DNA from: Aquincola tertiaricarbonis
GTDB lineage: Bacteria; Pseudomonadota; Gammaproteobacteria; Burkholderiales; Burkholderiaceae_C
DNA: 64,000 bases
Assembly: GCF_000969605.1 (NCBI RefSeq)
Contig: NZ_JZUE01000020.1
Span: 1-64,000 of the forward strand
Direction of reading: 5' to 3'
The notes beneath the pieces are model-generated. The model was not told the origin of the DNA. It did no database searches and was given only the letters and a program-made list of their open reading frames with translations. Within the stretch, counting starts at the first letter, position 1, and every line of letters starts with the position of its first letter. Below, piece by piece: positions 1 to 7,678 of this stretch. Both the position numbers and the translations under genes were made by a program.

Positions 1-761
1 GGGGCCGCAGGCAGCACCGCCGCGGGCACGCCCAGCCGCTGCCGGCGACGCAGCCAGGCCCAGGCGCCGGCGCCCGCCAGCAGCGCCAGGCCGCCCAGCA
101 GCCCGAGCAGCCGCCCGAGGTCGAGCCAGCCGGCCAGGCCGGCCGCGGCCACCGGCCGCACCGGCGCCGGCTCGGCCGGGAACAGCGCGACGGTCACGTT
201 GTCGTACGGCAGGCCCTCGATCGAATTCACCACCAGCGCCTTGATCTGGCCCAGCCGCCCGCTCATGTCCACCTGCGGCCGGTGCTTGATGAACACCGAG
301 GCCGAGGCCGGCGGCGGCTTGTCGGCCAGCGGGTCCTTGTCGGGCACCGCCAGGTGCACCCGCGCCACCACCACGCCGTCGATGCTGTTGAGGGTGTTGG
401 CGATCTCCTGCGACAGCGCGTAGTTCAGCCGCGCCCGCTCCTCCAGCGGGGAGGACACGAAGCCCTCCTTCTTGAACACCTGGCCCAGGCTCTCGAAGCC
501 GTCGCGCGGGTAGCCGTGGGCACCCAGCAGCGCGATGGCGCGGGTGAAGCTGTCCTTCGGCGCGGTGACGCTGAAGCTGCCCGCTTCCTTGCCCGACTTG
601 TCGGCCTCGATGCCCTGCTGGCGCAGCACCGCCACCATCTCGTTGGCCTGCCGTTCGGACAGGCCGCCGTACAGCTCCTGCTCGCCGCAGCCGGCCAGCA
701 GCAGGCCGGCCAGCGCCAGCGCGGCGGCACGGCAGCACAGGGAGGATCGGGCCGCGTTCAT
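1..761 (-). CDS. sctJ: T3SS inner-membrane ring lipoprotein SctJ (YscJ/PrgK/HrcJ), 3' end cut by window edge
   Basis: Inner MS-ring lipoprotein of the injectisome. The reading frame starts at ATG 761 and runs off base 1 without a stop, giving 253 residues in the window. The N terminus is a lipoprotein signal with lipobox LLAGC (Cys25), followed by the YscJ ring-building domain (GGLSERQANEMVAVLRQQGI, then EERARLNYALSQEI and the VARVHLAVP strand). A membrane helix lies near residue 220, followed by arginines (WLRRRQR), as in SctJ/FliF-type anchors. The start codon overlaps the sctI stop in an ATGA, so translation is coupled. Family assignment is secure from domain order and motifs. The missing part is only the short cytoplasmic tail. 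Confidence 0.93.
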   Translation of the reverse strand, partial: MNAARSSLCCRAAALALAGLLLAGCGEQELYGGLSERQANEMVAVLRQQGIEADKSGKEAGSFSVTAPKDSFTRAIALLGAHGYPRDGFESLGQVFKKEGFVSSPLEERARLNYALSQEIANTLNSIDGVVVARVHLAVPDKDPLADKPPPASASVFIKHRPQVDMSGRLGQIKALVVNSIEGLPYDNVTVALFPAEPAPVRPVAAAGLAGWLDLGRLLGLLGGLALLAGAGAWAWLRRRQRLGVPAAVLPAA

Positions 762-1171
762 GCCTGCTGGCGGAACAGTTGCTGCAGCCCGTCGGAGGTG
801 CGGTTGGCCGCGTTCGACATCAGCTGGCAATGGAACATGAACTCCTGGCAGCGCACCGTGAGCTGCACCATCTGCCCGGGGCTCATCGGCTGGCCGCCGG
901 CCACCGCGGCGCTGGCCGCCTGCTGCAGGCCGGCGGCCTGGGTGTTGATGGCTTCCAGCGGCCGGAACAGCGCCTGCATGCCGCGGCCCGGCGCCTGCGT
1001 GGCCGCCGAGGGCTGCACCGTGGCGGCGCCGCCCGCCTGGCCGGCGCGTTCCATGGCCTGGGCGAAGGCGCCCATGTCGGCCAGCGACACGCCGTAGCCC
1101 GCGCGCAGGCCGGGCGCCGCCGCGGCGGCCGCCTCGGCGCCCGGCACGGCAAGGGTCGGAGAGCTGAGCAT
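758..1171 (-). CDS. sctI: T3SS inner rod protein SctI (YscI/HrpB family)
   Basis: Predicted inner-rod subunit connecting the export gate with the needle. The 137-residue protein has an Ala/Gly-rich, poorly conserved N-terminal half and the typical C-terminal helical hairpin seen in YscI/HrpB proteins: MSPGQMVQLTVRCQEF followed by HCQLMSNAANRTSDGLQQLF, the pattern 'SPxxLLxLQxxVQExxLxxELxSKxAxKxxxGLxxLL'. It sits directly before sctJ (4-bp overlap) and 11 bp after the needle-like gene, which is the usual F-I-J order. Identification rests on this C-terminal pattern and position. The sequence is short and divergent, so confidence is moderate. Confidence 0.75.
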   Translation of the reverse strand: MLSSPTLAVPGAEAAAAAAPGLRAGYGVSLADMGAFAQAMERAGQAGGAATVQPSAATQAPGRGMQALFRPLEAINTQAAGLQQAASAAVAGGQPMSPGQMVQLTVRCQEFMFHCQLMSNAANRTSDGLQQLFRQQA

Positions 1172-1182
1172 CGCGGCCCCGC

Positions 1183-1491
1183 TCAGTTCTTCTGCGCCAT
1201 CGTCTTCAGCGCCTCGCCCGCCGAGGTGATCGTCGAGTGCGAGCTGGTGGACAGGAAGCCCATCTGCATCGCCTGCGTGCTGAGCATGGTGACGGTGGCG
1301 GGCTTGTCGTCGCCTTCCATGATGCGGCCGGAGATGGACTCCAGGTCGGCGGCCTTGCGGTCCAGCGACTGGCCCCAGGCGGTGGCCATCGCCTCGTACC
1401 AGCTGCCTTCGCGCTCGCGCGATGCGCCAGCACGGGTGGTCAACGGGGCCATCGCCATCATCGACAGCGGATCGATCGAACTGCTCATCAT
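1183..1491 (-). CDS. Probable T3SS needle subunit (SctF-like)
   Basis: A 102-residue helical protein encoded between sctD and sctI, where needle genes commonly lie. After a variable N terminus it has a Trp-containing helix (SWYEAMATAWGQSLDRKAA), a break with a Pro (GDDKPATV), and a second helix ending in STITSAGEALKTMAQKN, which resembles the helix-turn-helix layout and 'ALKxxxxK' tail of PrgI/YscF-type needles. It is longer than the usual 70-90 residues because of about 25 extra N-terminal residues. ATG 1491 is preceded by a good Shine-Dalgarno (AGGAG, 5 bp spacing); a second ATG follows immediately. It could also be another early secreted apparatus protein. No motif is decisive. Confidence 0.55.
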   Translation of the reverse strand: MMSSSIDPLSMMAMAPLTTRAGASREREGSWYEAMATAWGQSLDRKAADLESISGRIMEGDDKPATVTMLSTQAMQMGFLSTSSHSTITSAGEALKTMAQKN

Positions 1492-1523
1492 TGCGCTCCT
1501 GGTTGTCTATACAAGTCGAGGTC

Positions 1524-2702
1524 TCAGAACACGAGCGGCGTCACGGCGCCGTCCCGATCCAGCAGCACGCGGTGCCGCTCGATGCCGGCGATGCGATGCC
1601 CCGTGGGCAGCAGCGCACCTTCGAAATAGCGGGTGCCGTCGGCTGTCACCACATAGGGCGGCTCGCCCGGCACGATGGACGCCACCCGCTTGCCCGGGTC
1701 GTCCACCACGGGCGCGGAGGCCGGCGGCGCGGGCGGCGGCAGGTTTCGCGCCTCGATGGCGGCCAGGCCGGGCACGTCGCGCCGCGCGGCGTCGCGCACG
1801 CGGTCGAGCCGGCGGTCGTCGGCCTCGCGGGTGGTCACGGCCACCGCGCCCTCGCCCACCGGCCGCGCCTGCGCCGGCACGCCGTTGATGCGGTAGACGT
1901 CGGCCACCGCATCGGCAACCTGCTGGTTGACATGCACCTGCCAGCGCGTGGGCAGCGGCTGCGCGGCGAGCAGCTGCTCGGCCTGGGCGCGCTGGGCGCC
2001 GGTGTCCAGGTAGCCGCTGACCAGCAGGCCGCCGCCGTCGCCATCGGGGCGCACCTGCAGCTGGCGCAGGCCGGCGGCCTGCAGCAGGGCCTGCGCCTGG
2101 CGGCTTGCGGGCTCGGCCAGCGGCTCGGCCGGCGGCTGGGTGTAGGCCGAGGCCAGCATGCCGATCGACACCGTGGCCAGCGCGGCGCCGCCGGCCAGCA
2201 GGGCCTGCCAGCCGCGGCGGATGGCGGGGCCGCGGCCGGCCGCGGCATGCGGTGGCCCGCCCACCGGCCGGGCGGGCTGGGCGGGGCGGTCGCTCAGTTC
2301 GGCGGCCACCTCGAGGGGCGGCGCGTCGTCGGCAGGCGCCGCATCCGGCGCGGGCACCTCCACCGCGAACAGGCCGAAGCGCACCGGCCCGAGCTGCAGG
2401 TCGGCATCGGCGCGGCACTCACGCCGCTGGCCGGCGGCGATCGTCTCGCCGGCCACCGTCACCTCGCCGCGCAGCACCTCCACCGACAGGCCCTGCGGCT
2501 GCAGGCACAGCCGCACCGCAGCGGGCAGCGTGGCCAGGCCACGCAGCACGATGTCGCAGTCGGCGCTGCCGCCCACGGTGAAGGCGGTGCCGGCCGGCAC
2601 GGGCGCTCGGGCGCCCTGCTGCGGGCCGTCCAGCACCTGCAGCTGCAGGCCCGGCGGCGCCGGCTCGGCCGGTGTCGGTGCGGAGGAGGTCAGGGTGTTC
2701 AT
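1524..2702 (-). CDS. sctD: T3SS outer MS-ring protein SctD (YscD/PrgH/HrpQ)
   Basis: Bitopic ring protein that surrounds SctJ and meets the secretin in the periplasm. In the 392-residue product, residues 18-115 form the cytoplasmic FHA-like domain (LQVLDGPQQGARAPV, FTVGGSADCDIVL). A Pro/Ala-rich linker follows, then one membrane helix at about 165-187 (LLAGGAALATVSIGMLASAY). The periplasmic part has BON-like ring-building modules (LQVRPDGDGGGLLVSGYLD, RWQVHVNQQVADAV) and a C-terminal segment beginning PPYVVTADGTRYFEGALLP that reads like the YscD tail. ATG 2702 overlaps the sctC stop (ATGA). Length and domain order match the family. Confidence 0.88.
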   Translation of the reverse strand: MNTLTSSAPTPAEPAPPGLQLQVLDGPQQGARAPVPAGTAFTVGGSADCDIVLRGLATLPAAVRLCLQPQGLSVEVLRGEVTVAGETIAAGQRRECRADADLQLGPVRFGLFAVEVPAPDAAPADDAPPLEVAAELSDRPAQPARPVGGPPHAAAGRGPAIRRGWQALLAGGAALATVSIGMLASAYTQPPAEPLAEPASRQAQALLQAAGLRQLQVRPDGDGGGLLVSGYLDTGAQRAQAEQLLAAQPLPTRWQVHVNQQVADAVADVYRINGVPAQARPVGEGAVAVTTREADDRRLDRVRDAARRDVPGLAAIEARNLPPPAPPASAPVVDDPGKRVASIVPGEPPYVVTADGTRYFEGALLPTGHRIAGIERHRVLLDRDGAVTPLVF

Positions 2703-4576
2703 GGCTGGCGTGGAGGCGGAACGTCGGGCGCGGGGGCCGGCGGCGGCAGCGCCTGTGGCGCGGGGTCGGCCGGCGGCAGCGCCGCACGGGCCTGGCGGCC
2801 GCTGGACAGCCGCGGCGAGATCAGGAACATGCGCTCCACCCGGCTGTTGCCCTGGCTGGTGCTGCGGAACAGGCCGCCCAGCACCGGCACGTCGCCCAGG
2901 CCGGGCACCTTGGTCACGCCGTCGTTGCTGGCCTCGCGGGTGATGCCGCCCACCAGCAGGCTCTCGCCCTCGAAGATCAGCGCCTGGGTGTTGACGGCCG
3001 AGCGCTCCACCACCGGCAGCGTGTCCACCACGCGGGTGCTGGACAGCGAGCCGTCCTCGATCGACACCAGCATCTTGATGCGCACCTCGCCGCCGTCCTT
3101 GAACACATGCGGCGTCACGCGCAGCGTGGTGCCGGCCGACACGTTGAACAGGTCCACGTCCTCGCGGCCCGCCACCCGCACGTAGAAGGTGCTGCTGTTG
3201 TCGAACACCGCCTCCACGTTGGACAGCGTGAGCACCTGCGGGCTGGACACCACCTTGGCCGCGCCCTGGTCCTCCAGCAGGTTGACGCGGGCGATGAATT
3301 CGCGCGCATCGCCCAGCACCGCGGAGACGAAGCCGCCTCGGCCCACCGGCGTGATGTCGGCCGGCGCGGTGCCCGGCGCCAGGCCGCGGTCGCTGGCGTC
3401 GCCGCGGCCGAACAGCAGCGAGCTGCGACCGCGCGAATAGCGCCAGTTGATGCCCAGCTCCTTCAGCCGCTCGGTGTTGACGTCGATGATCGTGGCCTCG
3501 ATCTCCAGCGTCTGCGGCTCGATGTCGAGCGCGGCCACCAGCTGCTCGTACTGCGCCAGGCGGTCGGGCGCGTCGCGCACGATCACCGCGTTGAGCCGGG
3601 CATCGGCCTCCACCCGCACCATCGCGCCCTCGGCCAGCGACAAGGCCTGCGGCGCCATCGGCGGCAGGGCCGAACCGGCGGCCGGCGCGGCACCGGGCGC
3701 ACCCGGCCCGCCGGCGCCCGCGCCATAGGCCGCTGCCAGCACCGGAAGCGAAGCCGCGCCGGCATCGGCCTGCGCAGCGCCCAGCGTGCCCAGGCCCTGC
3801 CCTGCCGCACCCGCCGAGCCACCCATCGGCCGCTGGCTGCGCTGGCCGCGCAGGCCCGGCACCGTGCCGCTGGAAGGCACCTCGTTGGACTGCACCGCCA
3901 CCTGGCTGCGCGACTGCTGCGTCATCAGCGCCCGCACGATGCTGGCCACGCCGGGCAGCACCACCTGCCGGCCGCCGAAGCTGATGCTGACGTCCTGCGC
4001 CCAGGCATAGCGCAGGTAGAAGACCTTGAAGCCGCTGGGCGGGCCGGCGCGGTCGCTCACCAGCTGCGCCCGCGTGATCTCCTCCACCTGCTCGATGAAG
4101 CGCCGTGTGCCGCTGACGATCAGCGTGCCGTCCTCGGTGCTGCGCACGGTGTTGCGCGCATCGGGCAGCCGCATCTCCAGCACGTTGCGCTGCACCCGCG
4201 CCGCCAGCGAAGGCGCCACCGGCAGCGTGCGCGTGACCATGTCGGCCGGCGAGTAGATGTGCAGCACCGCGCCGTCGTAGTACTCCACCAGGTTGAAGGC
4301 GCGGGCGATGTTGCGCCACACCCGCGCCGCCGGGCCACTGAAGCTGCCGTTGACCGCGCCCTTCACGCTGGGGCTCACCGACACCGGCACGTCCACCAGG
4401 CCGAACAGGTCCTGCAGGAAGGCGGCGATGGGCTGCTCGCGCGCGGTGAGCTGCACCTCGCGCTCCGCGAACGGGATGGGCATGGCCTGCGCCGGCGGTG
4501 CGGCCATCAGCGTGAGCATCACCGCGGCCACCAGCGCGGCCAGCCAGGTCAGCCCCGTCAGCCAGGCGCGCTTCAT
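2699..4576 (-). CDS. sctC: T3SS outer-membrane secretin SctC (YscC/HrcC/InvG)
   Basis: Outer-membrane secretin pore of the injectisome. From ATG 4576 the product is 625 residues, with a Sec signal peptide ending near APPAQAMP. N0/N1 domains follow (PFAEREVQLTAREQPIAAFL, then SVSPSVKGAVNGSFSGPAAR) and N-domain repeats with the NTVRSTEDGTLIVSG motif. The secretin core includes VVSSPQVLTLSNVEAVFDN and the signature segment VPVLGGLFRSTSQGNSRVER. Between the N domains is a Gly/Ala/Pro-rich low-complexity insert of roughly 70 residues (about 270-340) that ordinary secretins lack. The start overlaps the sctV stop by 4 bp and the stop overlaps the sctD start. No pilotin gene is evident nearby. Confidence 0.94.
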   Translation of the reverse strand: MKRAWLTGLTWLAALVAAVMLTLMAAPPAQAMPIPFAEREVQLTAREQPIAAFLQDLFGLVDVPVSVSPSVKGAVNGSFSGPAARVWRNIARAFNLVEYYDGAVLHIYSPADMVTRTLPVAPSLAARVQRNVLEMRLPDARNTVRSTEDGTLIVSGTRRFIEQVEEITRAQLVSDRAGPPSGFKVFYLRYAWAQDVSISFGGRQVVLPGVASIVRALMTQQSRSQVAVQSNEVPSSGTVPGLRGQRSQRPMGGSAGAAGQGLGTLGAAQADAGAASLPVLAAAYGAGAGGPGAPGAAPAAGSALPPMAPQALSLAEGAMVRVEADARLNAVIVRDAPDRLAQYEQLVAALDIEPQTLEIEATIIDVNTERLKELGINWRYSRGRSSLLFGRGDASDRGLAPGTAPADITPVGRGGFVSAVLGDAREFIARVNLLEDQGAAKVVSSPQVLTLSNVEAVFDNSSTFYVRVAGREDVDLFNVSAGTTLRVTPHVFKDGGEVRIKMLVSIEDGSLSSTRVVDTLPVVERSAVNTQALIFEGESLLVGGITREASNDGVTKVPGLGDVPVLGGLFRSTSQGNSRVERMFLISPRLSSGRQARAALPPADPAPQALPPPAPAPDVPPPRQP

Positions 4577-6531
4577 GCGGCCTCCAGCAGGGTGGCGCCC
4601 GGGGCGGCCACACGGTCGGCCACGTCGAGCTGCAGCGTGGGCACCAGCTCGTGGAAACTCAGCACAGGGGTATCGAAGCATTCGTTCTCGATCAGCTTGC
4701 GCACATGGCGCCGGATGTCCACCGCCACCAGCAGCGCGGCCGGCCGGTGCGCCTGCACCGACTGCACCAGCGCCGCCATGACGGCCTGCGCGTGCTGTGG
4801 CTCCATCGCCAGCTGCTGCACGCCGTTGCTCACGCGCACGGCCTGTCGCAGCGCCTCTTCCAGCTCGGGCAGCAGCAGCACCGCGCGCAGCCGGCCGTCG
4901 GGCGCGCAGCGGTGGCTGAGCTGGCGCTTGAGCGCGATGCGGGCCAGCTCGGTCAGCGCATACACGTCCTTCTCGCGCTGCGCGGCATCGGCCAGCGCTT
5001 CCAGAATGTCGCGCGCATGGCGGATCGGCACTTCCTCTTCCACCAGCCGGCGCAGCAGTTCGGCCACGCGCTGCAGCGGCAGCGCACGCAGCACTTCCTT
5101 CACCACCTCGGGCATGTCCTGGCCGGCGCGGTGCAGGTAGGCGCTGGCCTCCTGCGTGCCGAGGAACAGCGCCAGGTGGCGGCGCAGCGCCTGCCGCACC
5201 GTCTCGGCCAGCACGGCGGGCACCGCATCGGTGGCCAGGCCGGCCGGCACCGCGCCGGTGGCGATCGGCACGTCGAAGGCCAGCAGCCGCCAGCCGGGGC
5301 CAGGCACCGCATGCACCGCCACCCGCGGCAGCGGCAGGCCCAGCTCGAGGTTGATGCGGTCGAGCATCGCTTCCAGCGCCTGCACCAGCCGGCCGGCCAT
5401 GCCGCCCTGCAGCGCCTGCGCGGGCACTTCCATCTGCAGCGCCAGCGTAGGCCGCGGCACCGGCGGCGCGGTGTGCAGCACCGCCGGCGCCAGGTCCTTG
5501 CGGCGCAGGATGGATTCACGCGCCGGCCGCGACCAGGCCACCCAGCGTGCCCGCAGGGCCGGCAGCAGCAGCGCACCGCCCGCCGCGAAGGCCAGGCCCA
5601 GCACCCCGAACACGTACCACGGGAAGCTCGGCACCAGCGCCAGCAGCAGGCACAGCCCGCCGGCCACCAGCAGCACCCGCGGCTTGGCGCCCACCTGGCG
5701 CACGATGGCGTCGCCCAGGTGGCGGTCCTGCTCGTCGTCGGAAGCGCGGGTGACGATCAGGCCGGCGGCCATCGCGGCCAGCAGCGCCGGGATCTGCGCC
5801 ACCATGCCGTCGCCGATGGTCAGCACCGAGTACTTCACCAGCGCCGCGCCCACCGGCATGCCCTGCTGCAGCACGCCCACGCCCAGGCCGCCCAGCAGGT
5901 TGATGACGATGATGACGATGCCCGCGATGGCGTCGCCCTTGACGAACTTCATCGCGCCGTCGAGGCTGCCGTGCAGCTTGCTCTCCAGCTCCAGCTCGCG
6001 GCGCTTGCGGCGGGCCTCGTCCTTGTCGAGCAGGCCCGAGCGCAGGTCGGAATCGATGGACAGCTGCTTGCCCGGCATCGCATCCAGCGAGAAGCGCGCC
6101 GCCACCTCGGCCACCCGCTCGGCGCCCTTGGCGATGACGATGAACTGCACCACGGTGATGATGAGGAACACCACCAGCCCCACCACGAGGCTGCCGCCGG
6201 CCACCATGTGGCCGAAGGCATCGATGATGTGACCGGCATGGCCTTCCAGCAGGATGAGCTTGGTGGTGGCCACCGACACCGCCAGCCGGAAGAGCGTGGT
6301 GATCAGCAACACGCTCGGGAACACCGAGAACTCCAGCGGCGAGCCGATGTACAGCGACACCAGCAGCAGCAGCACGCCGATGGCGATGTTCACCGCCACC
6401 ATCGCGTCGATGACCAGCGGCGTCAGCGTGAGCACCATCATCGCCATGATGGCCAGCACGCCGGCCACCAGCAGCAGGTCGCTGACGCTCGAACGCCGCG
6501 GCGCGGCGCCGTGATGGGCGGCGGCCGTCAT
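4573..6531 (-). CDS. sctV: T3SS export gate protein SctV (YscV/HrcV/InvA, FlhA family)
   Basis: Nonameric major export apparatus protein. The 652-residue product has about eight membrane helices in the first 320 residues (for example TLTPLVIDAMVAVNIAIGVL), the FHIPEP-type cytoplasmic loop (DAMPGKQLSIDSDLRSGLLD, EARRKRRELE) and the cytoplasmic SD1-SD4 ring domain (ARIALKRQLSHRC, ATGAVPAGL). It is some 40 residues shorter than typical SctV proteins, mostly in the cytoplasmic domain. ATG 6531 overlaps the stop of the upstream transglycosylase gene. T3SS rather than flagellar identity is inferred from the secretin and lipoprotein genes in the same operon. Confidence 0.94.
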   Translation of the reverse strand: MTAAAHHGAAPRRSSVSDLLLVAGVLAIMAMMVLTLTPLVIDAMVAVNIAIGVLLLLVSLYIGSPLEFSVFPSVLLITTLFRLAVSVATTKLILLEGHAGHIIDAFGHMVAGGSLVVGLVVFLIITVVQFIVIAKGAERVAEVAARFSLDAMPGKQLSIDSDLRSGLLDKDEARRKRRELELESKLHGSLDGAMKFVKGDAIAGIVIIVINLLGGLGVGVLQQGMPVGAALVKYSVLTIGDGMVAQIPALLAAMAAGLIVTRASDDEQDRHLGDAIVRQVGAKPRVLLVAGGLCLLLALVPSFPWYVFGVLGLAFAAGGALLLPALRARWVAWSRPARESILRRKDLAPAVLHTAPPVPRPTLALQMEVPAQALQGGMAGRLVQALEAMLDRINLELGLPLPRVAVHAVPGPGWRLLAFDVPIATGAVPAGLATDAVPAVLAETVRQALRRHLALFLGTQEASAYLHRAGQDMPEVVKEVLRALPLQRVAELLRRLVEEEVPIRHARDILEALADAAQREKDVYALTELARIALKRQLSHRCAPDGRLRAVLLLPELEEALRQAVRVSNGVQQLAMEPQHAQAVMAALVQSVQAHRPAALLVAVDIRRHVRKLIENECFDTPVLSFHELVPTLQLDVADRVAAPGATLLEAA

Positions 6532-7391
6532 GGCTGCTGCAGGCCTTGCGCGGGCTGCCGCTGCACGAAGCCGGCCAGCCAGCGATAGCGCTGCATCACC
6601 TGCTGCACGTAGCCCCGGGTCTCGGCATAGGGCGGTATGCGCCGGCCATGTCGCTCCACCGCGCCCTCGCCGGCGTTGTAGGCGGCCAGCACCAGCGGCA
6701 GGTCGCCGTCGAAGCGGCGCTGCAGCAGCTTGAGGTAGGTGGCGCTGACCTCCAGGTTGGCCGCCGGTTCGTTCAGCATGGACTCGGCCTGCACGCCGAA
6801 GCGGCGCGCGGTCATCGGCATCACCTGCATCAGCCCGCGGGCGCCGGCGGGCGAGCGGGCCATCGCATCGTGGCGGGACTCCACATGCGCGATGGCATGC
6901 AGCAGCAGCGGATCGATGTCATGCCGGCGTGCGGTGTCGTCCACCAGCGGCGCGAGCTGCATCGCGCGGCGGGCATCGGGTGCCAGCACCGGCGTGAACT
7001 TCATCGGCAGCGGCGACGTGGCCGGCAGCGGCTCGGACGAACGCGGCAGGGCGCTGGCGGGCTGCGGCGGCACCGGCTGGCGTGCCAGCGGCGGCACCGA
7101 CCGCGTGGCGGCTCCTTGGGCATCGAACAGCTGCAGCGCGGCGGCAGCCCGCGGCGCCTCGGCCGCGGCGGGTGCCGCGCAGGCCTGCGCCAGCGCCAGG
7201 CGGAACTTGGCGAGCTGCGCCGCACTCCAGGCCGTACAGCCTTGTGCCGCCGCGGGCGGAGCCATCGTCGCCAGCGCCATCAGCGCCATCCACCGGGCGG
7301 TGGTCACGGGCAAGGCCGGACGGCCTGCCGGCACGGGGTTCTGCACGAGCTGTTGCTTTGGCATGTGTGCAGTTTTTCCGGCCCCGGCCAT
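6528..7391 (-). CDS. T3SS-associated lytic transglycosylase (SLT domain, IpgF/HpaH-like)
   Basis: Periplasmic enzyme expected to cut peptidoglycan locally so the injectisome can cross the wall. The C-terminal half (about residues 150-287) is a Slt-type goose-lysozyme-like domain with the catalytic Glu in AHVESRHDAMARSPAGARG, the GLMQVMP motif and AAYNAGEGAV. The N-terminal half is Pro/Ala-rich. An export signal is likely around MALMALATMAPPAAAQG, so translation may begin at ATG 7391, 7364 or 7289; none has a strong ribosome site and 7391 is the longest choice. It is the first gene of the leftward T3SS operon and its stop overlaps the sctV start (ATGA), which ties it to the secretion system. 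Confidence 0.85.
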   Translation of the reverse strand: MAGAGKTAHMPKQQLVQNPVPAGRPALPVTTARWMALMALATMAPPAAAQGCTAWSAAQLAKFRLALAQACAAPAAAEAPRAAAALQLFDAQGAATRSVPPLARQPVPPQPASALPRSSEPLPATSPLPMKFTPVLAPDARRAMQLAPLVDDTARRHDIDPLLLHAIAHVESRHDAMARSPAGARGLMQVMPMTARRFGVQAESMLNEPAANLEVSATYLKLLQRRFDGDLPLVLAAYNAGEGAVERHGRRIPPYAETRGYVQQVMQRYRWLAGFVQRQPAQGLQQP

Positions 7392-7678
7392 GGCTTTCGT
7401 GACAGCCCGCGGTCCGATTGTTTCAAGCGTTTAACGCAGGGCCCACTGGCCGCGCCTGTGCTGCGGTGACTAACAACGCGCGAGCGCGCACGCTGCCGTA
7501 GACGGCAGGATCGCCGCCTTCTGGACCGGCCTGTGGTTGCAAGCGGTGACAACGCCCCGCCCTCGGCCCTGACGATGGCAACCCTGATGACCCGGGCCGC
7601 CAGGCAGGCTTGCAGCGCTTCATGCGGCTGTCATGCCCGCCGGGTCACCATGCCCCTCGACGCTCCCACTTCCCCACG
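7392..7678. promoter_or_regulatory. Divergent intergenic region of the T3SS locus with a perfect inverted repeat
   Basis: This 287-bp gap separates the leftward sctV operon from rightward sctU and must hold promoters for both arms. It contains a perfect 7-bp inverted repeat with 2-bp spacer, CTGCCGT-AG-ACGGCAG at 7493-7508, a plausible operator. I found no TTCG-N16-TTCG plant-inducible-promoter box and no convincing sigma-70 hexamer pair. The assignment as a regulatory region follows from the gene layout; the operator role is inference. Confidence 0.45.

Noticed and set aside
7392-7678. Plant-inducible-promoter box (TTCG-N16-TTCG) expected in Hrp2-type T3SS
   Set aside because: No TTCG pair with the required spacing on either strand.
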